A stretch of DNA of 24,599 nucleotides from Phocaeicola_A sp963625535 (lineage in GTDB: Bacteria > Bacteroidota > Bacteroidia > Bacteroidales > Bacteroidaceae): NCBI GenBank assembly GCA_963625535.1, contig CAVFUK010000084.1, positions 1 to 24,599 of the forward strand. Direction: 5' to 3'. This document shows, one piece after another, positions 8,201 through 14,973 of this stretch. The notes under the pieces were generated by a model that was not told the DNA's origin, did not search any database, and worked only from the letters and a program-made list of their open reading frames with translations. The translations under genes were made by a program, and so were the position numbers. Numbering within the stretch: the stretch's first letter is position 1; every line of letters starts with the position of its first letter.

Positions 8201-9279
8201 CAACGGACGGACTCGTTGGCACCAGAGCCTTCGTTGCGGTCTATCTGTATCAGCTTGAACTTGTTCATGCTGGGGTGGTAGTAGCAGATGCCCTGCCACA
8301 GGGTACCTATCCACAGCCCGTCGTTGCTGTCCACAAAGACGCACTGGATATCGTTGTTCAGAGACGACCCGCCTATCAGCTTCAGGTTGGACATGGTCTC
8401 CACTTCGTACGTCTTGGCATCGACATGCCACAGGCCGGACCATGAAGTTCCCAACCACACGTTGCCCTCCCGGTCGAGGTCCATACAGGTGAAGAAGTTG
8501 GAGGGACCTTTGATGGTGGCCACCTCTTTCCAGGTCTTGTCGATGCGGTTATAGAAGAGCAGGGCGTTGTTGTACATCAGCCAGATGTTGCCCGTGGTGG
8601 TGGGGTGAATGGCCAGACGGTCGGTGTTGGCGGTGATGATGCCCACGAAGGAGTTGTCCTTGGCCACGAACTCCTCGGAGGAACTGTCCCAACAACGGAT
8701 GATGCCACTGGAATAGACTATCCAGTAGAAGTTCTTGTACTGCGCCATCTCCAGGGGAATCTCGTCCGACTGCAGGTCGTCGGGACGGATGGTCTTCAAC
8801 GCCTTCTTGGTGATGTCGTAGAAGAGGAAGGTGTCATTTTGGGTAAGGAACCAGTAATTCTTGCTCTCGTCGATGAAGAGGTTGCGTAGGTGATGGTCCA
8901 CGCCCATGCCGGCCAACACGCTGTCGATGTCGTAGACGAACTGGTTGGTATTCCAATCGAAGAGGTTGAGGTAGCCCGGGGCCTTCATCCAGAGCCGTCC
9001 CTCGGCGTCGCAGTAGTCCTTGAAGATTTGGTAGCGGTCGAAGTTCCACTTATAGTCCTGCTTGCGGTCGTTGTAGAAGTGGTCGAAGGTGGCGCCGTTG
9101 TAACTATTGAGGATAGAGACAGTGCGGATGGCCAGACTGCCGTCCGGCATCTCGGTGAAGTTACGGATCTGGTTGTCGGAGAGTCCGTCAATCACATCGA
9201 TATGTCGGTAGGTATACTGCGGGCGAACGCCCAAGCATACCAACAGGGAGGCAAGGAATAATGTGAGTCGTATATGCAT
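5230..9279 (-). CDS. Hybrid two-component system sensor kinase/response regulator (HTCS)
   Basis: The product is 1349 residues from the ATG at 9279, the usual HTCS length. The order is: signal peptide (about 1-20); two periplasmic beta-propellers of Reg_prop repeats (about 25-700; GNVWLGTSWSGLW and GLWIGTLWQGICYY are repeat units); Y_Y_Y domain (about 705-793); one membrane helix (about 795-817); HisKA with phospho-acceptor His855 in NISHEFRTPL; HATPase_c with N-box NNLYSNALKF and DTGCGIP; receiver domain with Asp1145 in VISDLMMPR; and an AraC-type DNA-binding domain at the end (about 1246-1345, MSRSSLYPKF and GQTPSQYRAE). Such proteins sense an oligosaccharide in the periplasm and activate polysaccharide-use genes. 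All key residues are present. A start at 9339 would lie upstream of the promoter at 9310-9340, so 9279 is preferred. No SusC/SusD genes are in this window; the GH51 pair at 14973-18503 is the only carbohydrate operon and is a possible but unproven target. Confidence 0.95.
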   Translation of the reverse strand: MHIRLTLFLASLLVCLGVRPQYTYRHIDVIDGLSDNQIRNFTEMPDGSLAIRTVSILNSYNGATFDHFYNDRKQDYKWNFDRYQIFKDYCDAEGRLWMKAPGYLNLFDWNTNQFVYDIDSVLAGMGVDHHLRNLFIDESKNYWFLTQNDTFLFYDITKKALKTIRPDDLQSDEIPLEMAQYKNFYWIVYSSGIIRCWDSSSEEFVAKDNSFVGIITANTDRLAIHPTTTGNIWLMYNNALLFYNRIDKTWKEVATIKGPSNFFTCMDLDREGNVWLGTSWSGLWHVDAKTYEVETMSNLKLIGGSSLNNDIQCVFVDSNDGLWIGTLWQGICYYHPSMNKFKLIQIDRNEGSGANESVRCLLEDEDGSILIGTSYQGLWRYHPENGKMEKAFTQFPANNLYLSLYRDREKRLWAGTYLNGFYCIDQSGKVKVYNKTTDDLERFPNQNISRAIYEDEDGRFWVSVSNEGVGELDLNTGKITLLRERHPELLTHKVVFNFYPVGNHTFAAFGESGIFYYQTQEDKLYVPDNDDFESGKFLGPNVKYYCMFKDSRGLEWFGTELGIHIWDERRQQSYHIDTENGLPSNSVSAFQEDKDSICWVSTINGITKIEVAEDKGGYRFSLVNFDTHDGLQGGKFYDGSSLKTRNGDIYFGGHLGINAFSPDKIRYNDSKNKPVFTALKVFNSVIRENTEYNGHIILRRPVHSAKEIRLSYNENFLTLEFSGLNYVNPSHTYFKYKLENYDNDWNEVVTTGLGSASYTGLAPGKYRFVVYTANNDKVWGDEPAEITLVVSPPFWATGLAYVFYALFLMAVAFVIYRYVHDVYHRRATRREREERRKQKEELDQIKFQFFTNISHEFRTPLTLIMTPLSLIIRETKDEALKQKLSSIYRNAEEILGLINQLLDFRKVEMGGEKLKLSTEDFVSFTRYVYASFKDIAANKSVKLVFDSQCENLFMCFDKEKVRKILNNLYSNALKFTPAEGCIATEIRLAAEDGHDYVVISVTDTGCGIPESEQQSVFKRFYQSENNKTSTKQGTGIGLHLVTQYVQIHGGKITLKSQPGQGSTFSVYLPTDLKLKEEAKPSTETADVAQPQERDKKTLLVVEDNDEFRHFLVEQLSAQFNVLQASDGVEGEEMVQQNTPDIVISDLMMPRMNGVELCSRLKNDIRFSHIPVILLTAKLSDEAKIESYKAGADSYISKPFNFEVLQTRIEMLIEQQEKRKRIFRKTIDIHPSEITTTSLDEEFIKKALELIEKNIGNAEYSNDDLSRDLGMSRSSLYPKFQSITGQTPNHFIRSIRLKRAAQLLLSTQSTISEISWMVGINDVKYFNKYFKEDFGQTPSQYRAENKNNQK

Positions 9280-9309
9280 TGTTCGGATTATTACGAGGGT
9301 TAAGTGGAG

Positions 9310-9340
9310 CAAAGGTAAGCAGAATCTGCCAATCCACAAA
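9310..9340 (-). promoter_or_regulatory. Bacteroidetes-type promoter for the HTCS gene
   Basis: The -33 box TTTG (9340-9337) and the -7 box TACCTTTG (9317-9310) are exactly 19 bp apart on the minus strand, a full match to the TTTG-N19-TAnnTTTG consensus. The start codon at 9279 follows 30 nt after the -7 box. This is the best promoter in the window. Confidence 0.75.
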
Positions 9341-9358
9341 GAGGACTGGCAGGTTCTG
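9320..9358 (-). terminator. Large dyad overlapping the HTCS promoter; possible terminator of the upstream gene
   Basis: A 16-bp imperfect inverted repeat has arms at 9320-9335 and 9343-9358 (14 Watson-Crick pairs, one G-U, one mismatch) and a 7-nt loop. It lies 30 nt after the stop of the CoA-transferase gene on the same strand, so it could end that transcript, although only a weak T-run (TTACCTTTG) follows. The -33 box of the HTCS promoter sits in the loop and one arm fills the spacer between -33 and -7. It may therefore also act as an operator. Confidence 0.5.
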
Positions 9359-9388
9359 TCTCTATACCTTAATTATATAGGACGGCCC

Positions 9389-10711
9389 TCATTCAGACCG
9401 CACGACGCGTCGTCCCTTCATCCGCAGGAAGCGGTAGCCGAAGCGCTGGCAGGCGTCGCGCTCCAGTTGCTCGCGCACGGAGGGGTGCGCGATGGCTATC
9501 AGCGCGCGGGCACGCTCGGCCAAGGTCTTGCCTTTGAGGTAGGCGGCACCATACTCGGTGACGATATACTGGGCTTGCGGACGGGTGGTCACCACACCGG
9601 CGCCCTCGGTCAGCACTAACTTGATTTTGGAGATGCCTTTGCTGGAGAGCGACGTCATGGCAATGAAGGTCTTGCCGCCCTCGGACAGGGCACCGCCATA
9701 CATGAAGTCGTGTTGCCCGCCCACACCGGAGAAGATGCGGGTGCCGATGGAGTCGGCACAAATCTGTCCCGTCAGGTCCACCTCTATGGCGGAGTTGATG
9801 GACATCACCTTGGGGTTCTGCCGGATGATGAAGGGGTCGTTGGTCCACGCCACATCCTTGATGAGCACATCGGGGTTGTAGTCGAGATAGTCGTACAAGG
9901 CACGGGAGCCCAACACCAGCGAGGCGACCGACTTGCCCGGCAGAATCACCTTCTGCGAGTTGTTGATGACACCGCTCTTTATCAGCGGCAACACGCCGTC
10001 GGTCATGGCCTCGGTGTGGAGGCCCAAGTTCTTGTGGGCACTCAGCGCACGCAACACGGCATTGGGGATGCCGCCTACGCCTATCTGCAGAGTGGCTCCG
10101 TCGGGTATCTGCTCGGCAATGTAGTTGCCTATCTTTATCTCCGCTTCGGAGGAGACGGGGGTAGGCACCTCCACCAAGGGGTCGTCCACCTCCACGCAGG
10201 CGGCTATGCGCGAGACGTGCACCAAGGCGTCGCCATAGGTGAAGGGCATCTGCTTGTTCACCTGCGCAATGATGGTGCGGGCACACTCCACACCGCTGGT
10301 GGCCAGGTCGGCGGAGATGCCGAAGGAGCAATAGCCCTCGTCATTAGGTGGGGAGACGTTGAGCAGCACCACGTCCAAGGGAATGATGCCTTCGCGGAAC
10401 AGGGCCGGCACCTCGCCCAGGAAGCAAGGTATCAACTCTGCCTCTCCACGGTCCACAGCCTTGCGGATGCTGTTAGAGATGAAGATGCTTTTGGGGATAA
10501 ACGCGTCGCGCAGCGCGGTGGTGGCGTAAGGCGCCTCGCGCCGTGCCACAGCAAACCCGGAGTAGACCTCCACGCCCTCGAGCTCGTGGCCACGGGCCGC
10601 AAGGGCGTCGAGCAGCACCTCGGGTATGGACGTACTGCCTTGGATGAGCACTTTGTCGTGCGACTTAATCAACTGGACGGCCTCTGCCGCCGATACGTAG
10701 TTCATTTTCAT
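9389..10711 (-). CDS. Acetyl-CoA hydrolase/transferase family protein
   Basis: The product is 440 residues from the ATG at 10711, the usual size for the 4-hydroxybutyrate CoA-transferase/acetyl-CoA hydrolase family. These enzymes move CoA between acyl groups through a glutamyl-CoA thioester. LHTEAMTDGV (231-240, Glu234) matches the position of that catalytic glutamate in the family. GVGGIPNAVLRAL (211-223) and AIEVDLTGQ (308-316) are further family motifs, and FSGVGGQHDFMYGG (327-340) is a glycine-rich CoA-site motif. The frame is open up to 10804, but the extra N-terminus (MTAFVPPGGVTKG) does not look like the family, which starts near YVSAAEAVQLIKSHDKVLI. Its substrate cannot be read from sequence. 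It stands just after the terminator of the iorAB-aminotransferase operon, in the same direction, which suggests a link to aryl- or acyl-CoA made there. I see no clear promoter in 10712-10870, only a short palindrome CCTCC-G-GGAGG near 10785. Confidence 0.9.
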   Translation of the reverse strand: MKMNYVSAAEAVQLIKSHDKVLIQGSTSIPEVLLDALAARGHELEGVEVYSGFAVARREAPYATTALRDAFIPKSIFISNSIRKAVDRGEAELIPCFLGEVPALFREGIIPLDVVLLNVSPPNDEGYCSFGISADLATSGVECARTIIAQVNKQMPFTYGDALVHVSRIAACVEVDDPLVEVPTPVSSEAEIKIGNYIAEQIPDGATLQIGVGGIPNAVLRALSAHKNLGLHTEAMTDGVLPLIKSGVINNSQKVILPGKSVASLVLGSRALYDYLDYNPDVLIKDVAWTNDPFIIRQNPKVMSINSAIEVDLTGQICADSIGTRIFSGVGGQHDFMYGGALSEGGKTFIAMTSLSSKGISKIKLVLTEGAGVVTTRPQAQYIVTEYGAAYLKGKTLAERARALIAIAHPSVREQLERDACQRFGYRFLRMKGRRVVRSE

Positions 10712-10870
10712 AGTTATAAGGTTTTGGGTCCGTTCCCCGTCCGTCGACAGGGAATGGATATGTTTTCCCTTCGTCACTCCTCCCGGAGGAACGAAAGCTG
10801 TCATTCGTTATATCAAAGAGCGCTTGCCTCATCCTACAGAGGCGGCTCGGTAAATGTTTAGGTTCAGGTA

Positions 10871-10916
10871 TCTAAAAGCCCCAACAGGCAGTCATTCACA
10901 GACGGTCTGTTGGGGC
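10871..10916 (-). terminator. Intrinsic terminator of the iorA-iorB-aminotransferase operon
   Basis: GCCCCAACAG (10878-10887) pairs perfectly with CTGTTGGGGC (10907-10916), a 10-bp GC-rich stem with a 19-nt loop. On the minus strand it is followed by TTTTAGA. It starts 9 nt after the aminotransferase stop at 10925. Confidence 0.85.
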
Positions 10917-10924
10917 AAAGTTTT

Positions 10925-12235
10925 CTATAACGGGTGATTCTGATTGAAAATACGCAACCGTTCGTCCAGCCACGTATAGTAATCGTTGGTCACCGTAGAG
11001 GTACAGACGCGGATGCCTTGTTGCTCGCTGCCGGTGGTGCGGAGCGAGATGGCGGCCACGCCGTAATAGATCAGTTCGTTTATCAGCTCGTCGCCCGAGA
11101 AGCCTTTGCGGCCTATGGTGAAGAAGAATCCGTCGCTCACGGGCTGGTCCAGGTCCTTGTCGTAGACGATGTGGAATCCATGGCGCTGGAATATCTCTTT
11201 CAACCGTGCGGCACGGCGGGCATACTCGCGGGTGTCCTCCACAAAGTTGATCTTCCCGTCGCAGGCGGCTTTGTACATGGCCGCCAGGGCGTACTGTGCC
11301 GAGTGGCACACGCCGGACGAGAGGCAGTAGATGATGGAGTAGATGAACGCCCGGCCGGGGGTGTCCATACCCAACGTCTTCTGCAGGTTGGGATAGACAC
11401 GGTTGAACAGGCCGTCGGAGATGGCCACGATGGCCAACCGCTCACCGGCGTAGCTGAATATCTTGGAGGCGGAGAGCATCAACAGGTAGTTCTGCGTGTA
11501 GCGCGCCACCGTTGCCTGATAGGGCGGCTCGAAGGGATGGCCCAGGTCCTTGCGGAAGTCCATGCCCAAGTAAGCGAGGTCCTCGATGACGACGGTGTCA
11601 AACTCGGTGGCCAAGGCGCCGATGTAGCCCAACTCCTCTTCGGTGAAGCAGACCCACGAGGGATTGTTGGGGTTGGAGTAGATCATGGCGGCGATGTTGC
11701 CGGCGGAGAGGATGCGGCGCAGCTCGTCGCGCAACTTCTCACCGCGGTAAGCGTACACGTCGAACGATGCCTTCTTGTAGCCCAGCACGTTGGCCTGCAT
11801 CGGCTGCACGGAGAAGCCCGGGTCGATGAAGAGGATGGTGTCCTTCTCGGCATGGAGGTGTGTGGTGAGGATGAACGATGCGAAGGTTCCCATCATCGAT
11901 CCTACGGTAGGCACACAGCCTTCGGGGTTGACGTCGATATTGAGGAAGGCTTTGATGAATCGGGAGGCTTCCTGCTTCAGCGGGGCGATGCCCGCCACGT
12001 TGGGGTACGACTGGGGCACCCCGCTGTCGAGGGCCTTCTTCTGGGCCTCGATGCCTATCCGGTTGGGTGGCAGACCGGGCGAACCCATCTCGAGGTGGAC
12101 AAACTTCTCGCCCGTGCGTGCCTCCAGGGCCTCGGACAGGGCTACGGTCTGTCGGATGGTGGCCTTGGCCACTTCGGTGAGGTGCATCTGTTGCATCACC
12201 TCGCTCACCTCTTCTTTCTTGAATGGTATGCTCAT
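10925..12235 (-). CDS. PLP-dependent class I/II aminotransferase
   Basis: The protein has 436 residues, the normal length for fold-type I aminotransferases. Lys258 in LSASKIFSYAGER is the expected PLP Schiff-base lysine, with Arg265 nearby for the phosphate. SNPNNPSW (187-194) holds the conserved Asn, and VIEDLAYLGMD (216-226) holds the Asp that pairs with the pyridine nitrogen. GIRVC (407-411) holds the Arg that binds the substrate carboxylate. It is the last gene of an operon: its start is 6 nt from the end of iorB and a strong terminator follows. The context says it most likely turns aromatic (or branched) amino acids into 2-oxo acids for IorAB. That is inferred from position, since specificity cannot be read from sequence. 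It acts in the cytosol. Confidence 0.92.
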   Translation of the reverse strand: MSIPFKKEEVSEVMQQMHLTEVAKATIRQTVALSEALEARTGEKFVHLEMGSPGLPPNRIGIEAQKKALDSGVPQSYPNVAGIAPLKQEASRFIKAFLNIDVNPEGCVPTVGSMMGTFASFILTTHLHAEKDTILFIDPGFSVQPMQANVLGYKKASFDVYAYRGEKLRDELRRILSAGNIAAMIYSNPNNPSWVCFTEEELGYIGALATEFDTVVIEDLAYLGMDFRKDLGHPFEPPYQATVARYTQNYLLMLSASKIFSYAGERLAIVAISDGLFNRVYPNLQKTLGMDTPGRAFIYSIIYCLSSGVCHSAQYALAAMYKAACDGKINFVEDTREYARRAARLKEIFQRHGFHIVYDKDLDQPVSDGFFFTIGRKGFSGDELINELIYYGVAAISLRTTGSEQQGIRVCTSTVTNDYYTWLDERLRIFNQNHPL

Positions 12236-12240
12236 GGTCT

Positions 12241-12828
12241 TTACTTCTTTATGGATTGGTGTGCTACCTCCAGGCCGGCACGGAAGGCTTTCTCGTTCAT
12301 CTCCACGATGGTCTCACCCTTGCGGGCGAAGACGGTGCGAATGGCCTCAGCAATCTTCTCCTCCTCGATGCCCAGGAAGGGAGCGGCGGCGCCCAGCAAC
12401 ACGATGTTGGCAGCTCGGGGCGAGGCTACGCTCTTGGCCAGCGTGTCCACGTCCATGGTCACGGAGTGGGGCAAGGCGGCAATCTGCTGCAGCAGAGCCT
12501 GCTGGTCGGGGTAGTTGCCGATGTTGACGAAGGGTACGGTGTTGGTGATAATCCATCCCTCCTTCTTCAGGTAAGGCAGGTAGCGCAGGGCCTCCATGGG
12601 CTCCAGCGAGATGATGAGGTCGGTCTTGCCCAGGGGGATAAGGTCCGAGGCGATGGGGTCGGAACTGATGCGCAGGTTGGACTGCACATCGCCGCCGCGC
12701 TGGCTCATGCCGTGAACCTCGGCCTGCTTGATGTAGAGGCCCTCCTTCATGGCAGCGGCACCGATGATGGTGGCGATAGAGAGGATACCTTGTCCTCCTA
12801 CGCCGGAAAGTATAATGTCTGTTTGCAT
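12241..12828 (-). CDS. iorB: Indolepyruvate:ferredoxin oxidoreductase, beta subunit
   Basis: The protein has 195 residues, the normal size for IorB, and is a single pyruvate-ferredoxin-oxidoreductase gamma-type domain. GVGGQGI at residues 9-15 is the hallmark N-terminal motif. QAEVHGMSQRGGDVQSNLRI (35-54) and the later MDVDTLA and AANIVLLGAAA are typical of IorB. With IorA it oxidatively decarboxylates aryl-pyruvates (indolepyruvate, phenylpyruvate, hydroxyphenylpyruvate) to aryl-acetyl-CoA, passing electrons to ferredoxin. One base separates it from iorA upstream and five from the aminotransferase downstream, so translation is likely coupled. Confidence 0.95.
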   Translation of the reverse strand: MQTDIILSGVGGQGILSIATIIGAAAMKEGLYIKQAEVHGMSQRGGDVQSNLRISSDPIASDLIPLGKTDLIISLEPMEALRYLPYLKKEGWIITNTVPFVNIGNYPDQQALLQQIAALPHSVTMDVDTLAKSVASPRAANIVLLGAAAPFLGIEEEKIAEAIRTVFARKGETIVEMNEKAFRAGLEVAHQSIKK

Positions 12829-12829
12829 C

Positions 12830-14431
12830 TTATTTTTCTCCTTTGTTTTTGTTGTGACGGCGCGCGGTCTGGATACACTCTCTGCGGGTGATCACCACAC
12901 TGACTCCGTGATAGTTGATTTCGTCACGAATCACCTGTTTCATCTCTTCCATGTTCTTGGGCAGGGGCACCACCACACGCACGTGCTCGGGCTCCACGCC
13001 GATGCCGAGGCAGATGCTCTCCAGACGGCCTGTGCCGGCGGAGTCCTGGCCGCCGGTCATGCCGGTCGTCAGGTTATCGGAGATGAGGATGGTGATGTTG
13101 CTCTTCTCGTTGACGGCATCCAGCAGTCCGGTCATGCCGGAGTGGGTGAAGGTGGAGTCGCCGATGACTGCCACCGAGGGGAACTGGCCTGCGTCGGCAG
13201 CACCCTTGGCCATGGTGATGGAAGCGCCCATGTCCACCACGGAGTGGATGGCGCGGTAAGGCGGCAGGAATCCCAGTGTGTAGCAACCTATGTCGCTGAA
13301 GACACGGCTGTTGTCGTACTCGCGCACCACCTCGTTGAGGGCGGCGTACATGTCGCGGTGACCGCAGCCTTGGCAGAGTGCGGGCGGACGGGGCACCACC
13401 AGCTGGCTGGCGGGGTAAACCTCCTCGTCCTTCAGGCCGAGGGCAGCGATGATGTTGTCCGGGGTGAGCTCACCCGTGCGGGGCACGTCGCCACTCAAGC
13501 GACCCTTGATGGCCAGGGGCTGTTCCAGCACGCCGAGGAGTTTCTCCTCCACCACGGGCTGTCCGTCCTCCAGCACCAGCAGCTCCTTGCACTCAGCGGC
13601 TAGCTTGCGGATGGCCTGCACGGGCAGCGGGTATTGTGAGACCTTGAGCACCGGGAAGGGGCAACCGTCCTTGAAGTGTTCCATCAGGTAGTTGTAGGCG
13701 ATGCCGCAGGCGATGATGCCCAGCGAGTGGTCGGTGCCTTCGCTTACCTTATTATATATGGAGTTCTCAGCCTCGCGTACGAAATCGGGATGTTTGGCTA
13801 TCAGTTGTTGGTTGCGACGACGTGCCACGATAGGCATCAGCACCCAGTCGCCCGGGTTCTCGGGATAGGTCATGGGGTTGGTGTCGCGCACGGGACCTGT
13901 CTCCACCACGGCACGGGAGTGAGCCATGCGGGTGACCATGCGGAAGAGCACGGGCACCTTGTAGCGCTCGGAGAACTCGAAAGCGTCGCCTATCATGTGG
14001 TAAGCCTCTTGCTGCGACGAGGGCTCGAAGGTGGGTATCATGGCGAACTTGCCATAGAAGCGGGAGTCCTGCTCGTTCTGCGAGGAGTGCATCGAGGGGT
14101 CGTCGGCAGCCACGATCACCAGTCCGCCGTTGGTTCCCGTCATGGCAGCGTTGACGAAGGCGTCGGCAGCCACGTTCATTCCCACATGTTTCATACACAC
14201 CATGGCGCGCTTGCCCATGTAGGACATACCAAGGGCGGCCTCCATAGCCGTCTTCTCATTGGTAGACCAGTTGCAGTGTATGTTCCGCTCTTTCGCCAAC
14301 GGATGGCCTTGGATAAATTCGGTGATTTCCGTAGAGGGTGTGCCGGGGTAGGCATAGACACCGGACAGACCGGCGTGCAACGCGCCCAAGGCCACAGCCT
14401 CATCACCCAAAAGTAGTGTTCTTTCGTTCAT
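12830..14431 (-). CDS. iorA: Indolepyruvate:ferredoxin oxidoreductase, alpha subunit, without C-terminal ferredoxin domain
   Basis: The product is 533 residues from the ATG at 14431. The N-terminus (LLLGDEAVALGALHAGLSGV, then YAYPGTPSTEITEFI) is the pyrimidine-binding domain typical of IorA, and STNEKTAMEAALG (56-68) holds the glutamate region for thiamine activation. CQGCGHRDMY (353-362) opens the second TPP domain, where GDSTFTHSG (424-432) and DNLTTGMTGGQ (452-462) bind Mg-TPP. The reading frame ends at TRRECIQTARRHNKNKGEK, so the ferredoxin domain with two 4Fe-4S clusters that closes archaeal IorA is absent, and only one Cys remains there. A GTG at 14461 would extend the frame but coincides with the -7 promoter element, so it is rejected. 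It is the first gene of the operon iorA-iorB-aminotransferase. Confidence 0.95.
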   Translation of the reverse strand: MNERTLLLGDEAVALGALHAGLSGVYAYPGTPSTEITEFIQGHPLAKERNIHCNWSTNEKTAMEAALGMSYMGKRAMVCMKHVGMNVAADAFVNAAMTGTNGGLVIVAADDPSMHSSQNEQDSRFYGKFAMIPTFEPSSQQEAYHMIGDAFEFSERYKVPVLFRMVTRMAHSRAVVETGPVRDTNPMTYPENPGDWVLMPIVARRRNQQLIAKHPDFVREAENSIYNKVSEGTDHSLGIIACGIAYNYLMEHFKDGCPFPVLKVSQYPLPVQAIRKLAAECKELLVLEDGQPVVEEKLLGVLEQPLAIKGRLSGDVPRTGELTPDNIIAALGLKDEEVYPASQLVVPRPPALCQGCGHRDMYAALNEVVREYDNSRVFSDIGCYTLGFLPPYRAIHSVVDMGASITMAKGAADAGQFPSVAVIGDSTFTHSGMTGLLDAVNEKSNITILISDNLTTGMTGGQDSAGTGRLESICLGIGVEPEHVRVVVPLPKNMEEMKQVIRDEINYHGVSVVITRRECIQTARRHNKNKGEK

Positions 14432-14460
14432 AGAGATTGGTGTTATCTTTTTTAAGTGCA

Positions 14461-14492
14461 CAAATGTAGTCTTTTAGTCGGTCATAGGCAAC
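14461..14492 (-). promoter_or_regulatory. Promoter of the iorA operon
   Basis: TACATTTG (14468-14461) on the minus strand fits the -7 consensus, and GTTG (14492-14489), three of four matches to TTTG, lies 20 bp upstream. The start codon at 14431 is 29 nt after the -7 box. A half-site TGACCGA lies in the spacer (minus, 14484-14478) and recurs in opposite orientation at 14540-14546. Confidence 0.6.
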
Positions 14493-14726
14493 TGTTCGGG
14501 GAGGAAGATACAATCAAATATCTATTAAAAAAACATAATTGACCGATTTATAGGTCCGCATTGCTGCCACAATTGCATAATTATACGGAGACACATCGTA
14601 CAAAACGTCGGAAAGGTCCCGTCTGGAAATATGTTACGAGCGAATGCCATAGAGTAAGGAAACACTGGGCTACGATTGGATAAATTGCAGGTTTAAGGGC
14701 AGAGAGGCTTACAACTTGCTCCATGC

Positions 14727-14762
14727 AAAAGGGACCCGTCGGCATGGCTCCGACAAGGTCCC
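14727..14762 (-). terminator. Terminator of the GH51 operon
   Basis: GGGACC (14731-14736) pairs with GGTCCC (14757-14762), and GTCGG (14738-14742) pairs with CCGAC (14750-14754), giving an 11-bp stem with one small internal loop. On the minus strand TTTTGC follows at once. It lies about 210 nt past the GH51 stop at 14973, so the GH51 mRNA would carry a long 3' tail that includes the repeat array. From here to the iorA promoter (14493-14726) I see no gene. Confidence 0.7.
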
Positions 14763-14801
14763 TCAACTAACAATCACAATAATGAAGTTCTTTATTCAGT
14801 G

Positions 14802-14847
14802 CCCTTTGCACACCAAGGAGAACGTATTCTCCCAGCGGCCCAAAGGG
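14802..14847 (-). other. Nested hairpin in the 3' region of the GH51 transcript
   Basis: CCCTTTG (14802-14808) pairs with CAAAGGG (14841-14847) as an outer stem, and inside it GGAGAA (14817-14822) pairs with TTCTCC (14827-14832) around CGTA. No coding frame fits. It could be part of a structured 3' UTR or a small RNA ending at the terminator at 14727-14762. Confidence 0.4.
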
Positions 14848-14973
14848 AGATTTTCAGAGGCCCTAGGGTCTAAGGCCCGAGAACTTAGGGTCTCGGGGCG
14901 TTGAGTATAGGCTCTAGGGCACTTGAGCATAGGGTCATTATTTCATGGCCCTACGGACTAGGGTTCACTCCGT
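14820..14973. repeat. Degenerate tandem array, exact 22-bp period (family U)
   Basis: The motif TAGGGTCT, or a close variant, starts at 14864, 14886, 14908 (TAGGCTCT), 14930 (TAGGGTCA) and 14952 (TACGGACT), each exactly 22 bp apart. A second marker, GGCCC, falls at 14837, 14859 and 14947, also in phase, and extends the array leftwards by about two weaker units. Unit 5 is a dyad, CCCTA-N5-TAGGG (14949-14963), and units 1 and 3 keep most of this shape (TA-N5-TAGGG). Twenty-two is not a multiple of three, so this is not a coding repeat. The array abuts the 3' end of the GH51 gene at 14973. Confidence 0.8.

Noticed and set aside
10712..10804. N-terminal extension of the CoA-transferase
   Set aside because: The extra residues do not resemble the family, which begins near the ATG at 10711.
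10934..12514. Long plus-strand open frame opposite the aminotransferase
   Set aside because: The minus strand has a complete aminotransferase with all PLP-site residues. The plus-strand translation shows no family features.
14716..14904. Small plus-strand frame of 62 codons through the hairpins and the repeat array
   Set aside because: It crosses a terminator hairpin and a 22-bp repeat that is not in codon phase, with no ribosome-binding site that I can see.
14462..14972. tRNA or riboswitch in the 500-base gap between iorA and GH51
   Set aside because: Hairpins exist, but I see no cloverleaf, T-box or known riboswitch core.
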